Shown: piece by piece, positions 8,443 to 11,255 of the stretch
Layout: each line of letters begins with the position of its first letter
How positions within the stretch are numbered: position 1 is the first letter of the stretch
Source of the DNA: Planctomycetes bacterium RBG_16_41_13
GTDB lineage: Bacteria; Planctomycetota; Brocadiia; Brocadiales; Brocadiaceae
Reading direction: 5' to 3'
Length of the DNA: 11,255 bases
Assembly (NCBI GenBank): GCA_001828295.1
Contig: MHYI01000050.1
Coordinates: forward strand, 994-12,248
Position numbers and translations under genes: made by a program
The notes under the pieces: generated by a model
Told to the model about the DNA's origin: nothing
Seen by the model: only the letters and a program-made list of their open reading frames with translations
Database searches by the model: none

Positions 8443-8877
8443 ATGGAACTGGAAGTAGTAAACCGGCAGAAATCATATTCTATCGATAAAAAACGCATGG
8501 TAAAACTGGTAAAACAGGTGCTAAAAAGTGAAAACAAAGATGCCAGCCTTAGTATCGTAGTTACTGATAACAGAGAAATAAGAAGATTAAACAGAACTTT
8601 TCTGGGACATGATTATGCGACGGATGTTTTGAGTTTTATTTATGATGCATCGGGCAATCATGTCTCCGGAGAAATCATTGTATCCGCAGAGATGGCATAT
8701 AAAGTTGCAAAGGAACATGACCATGATGCAGAAGGGGAAATAGCCCTGTATCTCATACATGGCTTGCTGCATTTAATTGGTTATGATGATAAAAAAAAGG
8801 GGGATGCAAAAGACATGCATCGGAGGGAAAAGGAATTATTGTCAAAGCTTGGGTACAATATTTCTGTCCCGGATTAA
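8443..8877 (+). CDS. ybeY: Endoribonuclease YbeY, rRNA maturation factor
   Basis: A 144-residue metalloprotein of the UPF0054/YbeY family, needed for 16S rRNA 3'-end maturation and ribosome quality control. The substrate-groove motif LNRTFLGHDYATDVLSF (49-65) and GEIIVSAEMA (76-85) are typical. The metal site reads HGLLHLIGYDD (106-116). His106 and His110 are the first two zinc ligands; the third position is Asp116, where E. coli has His. I recall Asp at this place in several other lineages, for example Bacteroidetes, so the enzyme is likely active. The start is ATG at 8443 with a weak AGAAG ribosome binding site. The position directly after phoH is the classical arrangement and supports both calls. 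Confidence 0.95.
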   Translation: MELEVVNRQKSYSIDKKRMVKLVKQVLKSENKDASLSIVVTDNREIRRLNRTFLGHDYATDVLSFIYDASGNHVSGEIIVSAEMAYKVAKEHDHDAEGEIALYLIHGLLHLIGYDDKKKGDAKDMHRREKELLSKLGYNISVPD

Positions 8878-8920
8878 TCCGTATATCATAATGCAGCAAA
8901 AAGCCGCAACCAAAAATAGT

Positions 8921-8945
8921 TTAACCACAAAGGACACAAAGAAAA
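8921..8945. repeat. Short dispersed-repeat-like motif
   Basis: The stretch TTAACCACAAAGGACACAAAG in the ybeY-recO gap has the wording of an intergenic motif that I recall as widely scattered in environmental bacterial genomes. Only one copy is in this window, so repeat status cannot be shown. Beside it AAAAACTT/AAGTTTTT (8942-8968) forms an AT-rich 8-base stem. Confidence 0.35.
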
Positions 8946-8986
8946 ACTTACAAAAAAAAGAAGTTTTTACAGGGTAATACTATAAT

Positions 8987-9760
8987 ATGTCCATCTTAAA
9001 AACAGATGCAATTACCCTGGGAAGGACAGATTATAGCGATTCCAGCCAAATCATCATTTTCTATACCAGGGATTACGGGAAGATACATACCATTGCAAAA
9101 GGCTTCAAACGCTCTTCAGGCAAATACAACTCGAAAGCAATCGATCTTTTAACGCATTACCGGATTCTCTTTATTAAAAAGGAACATTCTACCCTCCATA
9201 CCCTCACCGATGCGGTATTGCAAAACAACTACCCCACGTTCCGGAATGACCTTGATACGTATTTCAGGGCTTCCTATATGGCAGAGCTTGTCAACGAATT
9301 TACCGAAGAAAATGACCCCAATGAGCCGCTTTTTGGTTTATTTCTTAATACGCTAAATCACATTGCCACCGACACAAACTCCACAATATGGTTATTGGCA
9401 TTTGAGTTAAAAATGCTCAACATTTTGGGATACTTACCGGAATGGGAGCATTGCATTCATTGTAAAAAGAAAATACCGCACCATGAGAGGGTTACTTTTA
9501 ATGCAGTGGAAGGCGGCGCAAGATGTGTGGGGTGCCATGGAGAATTGAAAAACGGAATGCTGATTTCTGCCGGCGCGATGTTTATTGCAGGGAGGTTGGC
9601 TAACCTTAATTTGCATCGGTTGGAACGCGTCCGGGTACAATTATCTATTTGTGTTGAAATAGAAAAGGTGCTGAGATATTATATTGTTTCCCTGTTGAAA
9701 AAAGAGTTAAACTCATGGAAATATGTTAACTTTTCCCCGCAAGAAGGCATAAAAGTATGA
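8987..9760 (+). CDS. recO: DNA repair protein RecO
   Basis: A 257-residue RecO, which helps load RecA onto SSB-coated single strands in the RecF pathway. The N-terminal OB-fold is recognisable from DAITLGRTDYSDSSQIIIFYT (7-27) and GKIHTIAKGFKRSSGK (31-46). The C-terminal domain carries a zinc-finger pattern with Cys156, Cys159, Cys180 and Cys183, and the MLNILGYLPE helix (143-152) before it is typical. Length is normal. ATG at 8987 has AGGG (8971-8974) 12 bases upstream, a rather long spacing; TATAAT right before the ATG is too close to be a promoter. The 109-base gap before recO contains a short repeat-like motif. The stop overlaps the next gene's start by four bases, coupling it to the BamD-like gene. 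Confidence 0.93.
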   Translation: MSILKTDAITLGRTDYSDSSQIIIFYTRDYGKIHTIAKGFKRSSGKYNSKAIDLLTHYRILFIKKEHSTLHTLTDAVLQNNYPTFRNDLDTYFRASYMAELVNEFTEENDPNEPLFGLFLNTLNHIATDTNSTIWLLAFELKMLNILGYLPEWEHCIHCKKKIPHHERVTFNAVEGGARCVGCHGELKNGMLISAGAMFIAGRLANLNLHRLERVRVQLSICVEIEKVLRYYIVSLLKKELNSWKYVNFSPQEGIKV

Positions 9761-10683
9761 AACTGCAATTAGGTTTTTTCCCCGTAATAATGCTTGCTGT
9801 TACATTTTTAATGCCAACGGTATCTTACGGAAAATGGGTCTGGAACAAAGATACCGGGTGGATGCAGCCGCCGTCCGGTGACGTAGGATCGCTGGAACAG
9901 CGCTATAAAAATGCACTGTTCATGCTGGTGGAACAAAAGTATATCAGCGCCATAAAAGAATTTAAACTAATCATTGACGGACATCCGAGCTCAGAGTATG
10001 CGGAGCTTTCTCAGATAAACATAGGATGGGCCTATTATCTCAATGGAGATTATAAGAGGGCATTAAAGGCATATGATACGGTTTTGCGGGAATATCCGGG
10101 AACAAAGAGGACAAAAGAGGTACATGAGAAGGCGTTTCAGGTAGGCATTGCGCAAATGGAGACAAATGAGAAAGCCGCGATAAGGGTATTTGAAAAGATT
10201 ATTGAGAATCACCCGATGGGACCTATTGCCCCTGAAGCGCAAATTAAAATAGCAGATAGCTATTTCAAGCTTGGATATTATGAAGACGCGGTGGATGCCT
10301 ATAAGAAATTTATGGAAAACTATCCAAGAAACGAATGGATTCCCTATGTGCAGTATCAAATACCGCTTTCAAAAGTTTACTTTGAAAGGCAGCAGGAGCG
10401 CAACTATGGTTTGCTGGTATCCGCAAGGGAAGATTTTGAGGAATATCTCGTAACAAATCCCCGCGGGGTGTATGTTGAGGATGCCAGAAGAATGATAGAA
10501 GAGATAAGAATTATTGAAGCAAAACGGGAGTTTGAAATAGGCGAGTTCTACCTGAGGAGAAAAACCCCGTCTTCCGCGGCGATTTATTTTAAATATGTTA
10601 TGAAAGATTTTCCTGATACTATTTGGGCGGAAAGGGCTATAGAAAGATTGGAATTTCTCAGGATGATTGAGGCGATAAAATAA
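9757..10683 (+). CDS. bamD: BamD/YfiO-like TPR outer-membrane assembly protein without a lipobox
   Basis: A 308-residue secreted tetratricopeptide protein resembling BamD, the scaffold of the beta-barrel assembly machine. Residues 1-25 are a signal peptide ending in SYG. A tryptophan-rich segment, KWVWNKDTGWMQPP (26-39), follows. TPR-like helix pairs then run from about 46 to 300: residues 50-78, 84-114, 122-151, 160-190, 196-230 and 254-286. The C-terminal part, from NYGLLVSAREDFEEYL through EFEIGEFYLRR to FPDTIWAERA, is the most BamD-like. There is no cysteine anywhere, so it cannot be a lipoprotein like E. coli BamD. YbgF/CpoB or a general TPR protein is the main alternative. AAGAAGG lies ten bases before the ATG, and the start overlaps the recO stop. 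The lptE-like gene 25 bases on supports an outer-membrane role. Confidence 0.75.
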   Translation: MKLQLGFFPVIMLAVTFLMPTVSYGKWVWNKDTGWMQPPSGDVGSLEQRYKNALFMLVEQKYISAIKEFKLIIDGHPSSEYAELSQINIGWAYYLNGDYKRALKAYDTVLREYPGTKRTKEVHEKAFQVGIAQMETNEKAAIRVFEKIIENHPMGPIAPEAQIKIADSYFKLGYYEDAVDAYKKFMENYPRNEWIPYVQYQIPLSKVYFERQQERNYGLLVSAREDFEEYLVTNPRGVYVEDARRMIEEIRIIEAKREFEIGEFYLRRKTPSSAAIYFKYVMKDFPDTIWAERAIERLEFLRMIEAIK

Positions 10684-10708
10684 CCCTATGAGAAAAAGAT
10701 AAAACATT

Positions 10709-11254
10709 ATGCCAAAGTGTTTTCACAAAATTACAGTACCCTGTGTTTTTAAAAGAAGGCATTACACCCTTTCTGCTCTGGTGTTTCTAATGATCTTCTT
10801 TTTTATAACGGGATGCGGGTACAGCTCAAAGTCATTGCTTCGTTCAAATGTTCGAAGCATCTATGTCCCCATTTTTGATAATGATACCTTTCGCAGAGGA
10901 TATGAATTCGATTTAACCAGGGCAGTACGAGACCAACTGTTGTTAAGAACAAATTTGCGTATTGTTGACAAAGATGAGGCAGATTCCATTCTGTTTGGAA
11001 AAATTTCAAGTGTAAATGAAAATGTATTAATTGAGGACAGAAAAGACAATATTGTGGAAAGTAGAGTAACTATCAGGGCGGACATTCGATGGGTTGATAC
11101 ACGGACGGGAAGGGCAATCGTTGAACGGAAGAATATAAAAGGCACGACAGAGTTTATTGTTTTAAGAAATGAAACGCTCACTTCTTCCAGTGATGAATCA
11201 TTTGTAAAATTGGCGCAAAGTATTGTGGAATCGATGGAGGAAGATTGGTGGTAA
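10709..11254 (+). CDS. lptE: LptE-like LPS-assembly lipoprotein
   Basis: A 181-residue lipoprotein resembling LptE, the plug inside the LptD translocon that inserts lipopolysaccharide in the outer membrane. A long basic N-region precedes the hydrophobic LSALVFLMIFFFITGC, where ITGC gives a good lipobox with Cys36. The typical GCGYS start of the mature protein, then VRSIYVPIFDNDTFRRGYEF, the VRDQLLLRTNLRIVDKDEAD helix-strand region and the late VESRVTIRADIRW strand match the LptB-partner family (DUF4136/LptE-like). No transmembrane segment besides the signal peptide. The ATG at 10709 has only a weak ribosome binding site; no better start precedes the signal core. The stop (11252-11254) lies one base before the end of the window, so the gene is complete. 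Confidence 0.85.
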   Translation: MPKCFHKITVPCVFKRRHYTLSALVFLMIFFFITGCGYSSKSLLRSNVRSIYVPIFDNDTFRRGYEFDLTRAVRDQLLLRTNLRIVDKDEADSILFGKISSVNENVLIEDRKDNIVESRVTIRADIRWVDTRTGRAIVERKNIKGTTEFIVLRNETLTSSSDESFVKLAQSIVESMEEDWW

Positions 11255-11255
11255 C

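Noticed and set aside
8981..8986. TATAAT just before recO as a promoter element
   Set aside because: It abuts the start codon, so transcription would begin inside the gene, and no matching -35 element was seen.

Overview
The window reads as a compact, AT-rich stretch of chromosome from a bacterium with a Gram-negative envelope. It encodes an LptE-like lipoprotein, a BamD-like protein and two exported peptidyl-prolyl isomerases, all of which fit a periplasm and an outer membrane. The order purA-uppS-cdsA-phoH-ybeY-recO-bamD-lptE, the planctomycete-like end of CdsA and the style of the intergenic repeats suggest a planctomycete, perhaps an anammox bacterium of the Brocadia/Kuenenia kind. That placement comes from memory and sequence style; no search was run.

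Layout. Positions 1-3504 hold four minus-strand genes. In transcription order they are a SurA/PpiC-type parvulin isomerase, a two-half HD-domain protein with a YfbR-like (5'-deoxynucleotidase family) active site, a small PilZ domain protein with an intact c-di-GMP motif, and an exported cyclophilin that starts at TTG. Positions 3505-3801 carry no convincing gene, only a few hairpins. Positions 3802-4369 hold a minus-strand pair: an intact DUF4926 gene and, upstream of it, a DUF6883 gene interrupted by an in-frame TAA at codon 14.

From 4447 to the end, everything runs on the plus strand. A fully consensus sigma-70-type promoter (TTGACA, 17 bases, TATAAT) drives purA. Next come uppS and cdsA, joined by 4-base start/stop overlaps, then phoH, ybeY, recO, a BamD-like TPR protein (again a 4-base overlap) and lptE, whose stop lies one base before the window ends. 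The run links AMP synthesis, lipid-carrier and phospholipid precursor synthesis, rRNA maturation, recombination repair and outer-membrane assembly.

The most unusual points are the broken DUF6883 gene beside an intact DUF4926 partner, the internal duplication of the HD protein with one half stripped of its metal ligands, the BamD-like protein with no lipidation cysteine, and a 10-base perfect inverted repeat that brackets the pilZ leader and abuts its ribosome binding site. No RNA gene, CRISPR array, transposase or phage gene was seen.
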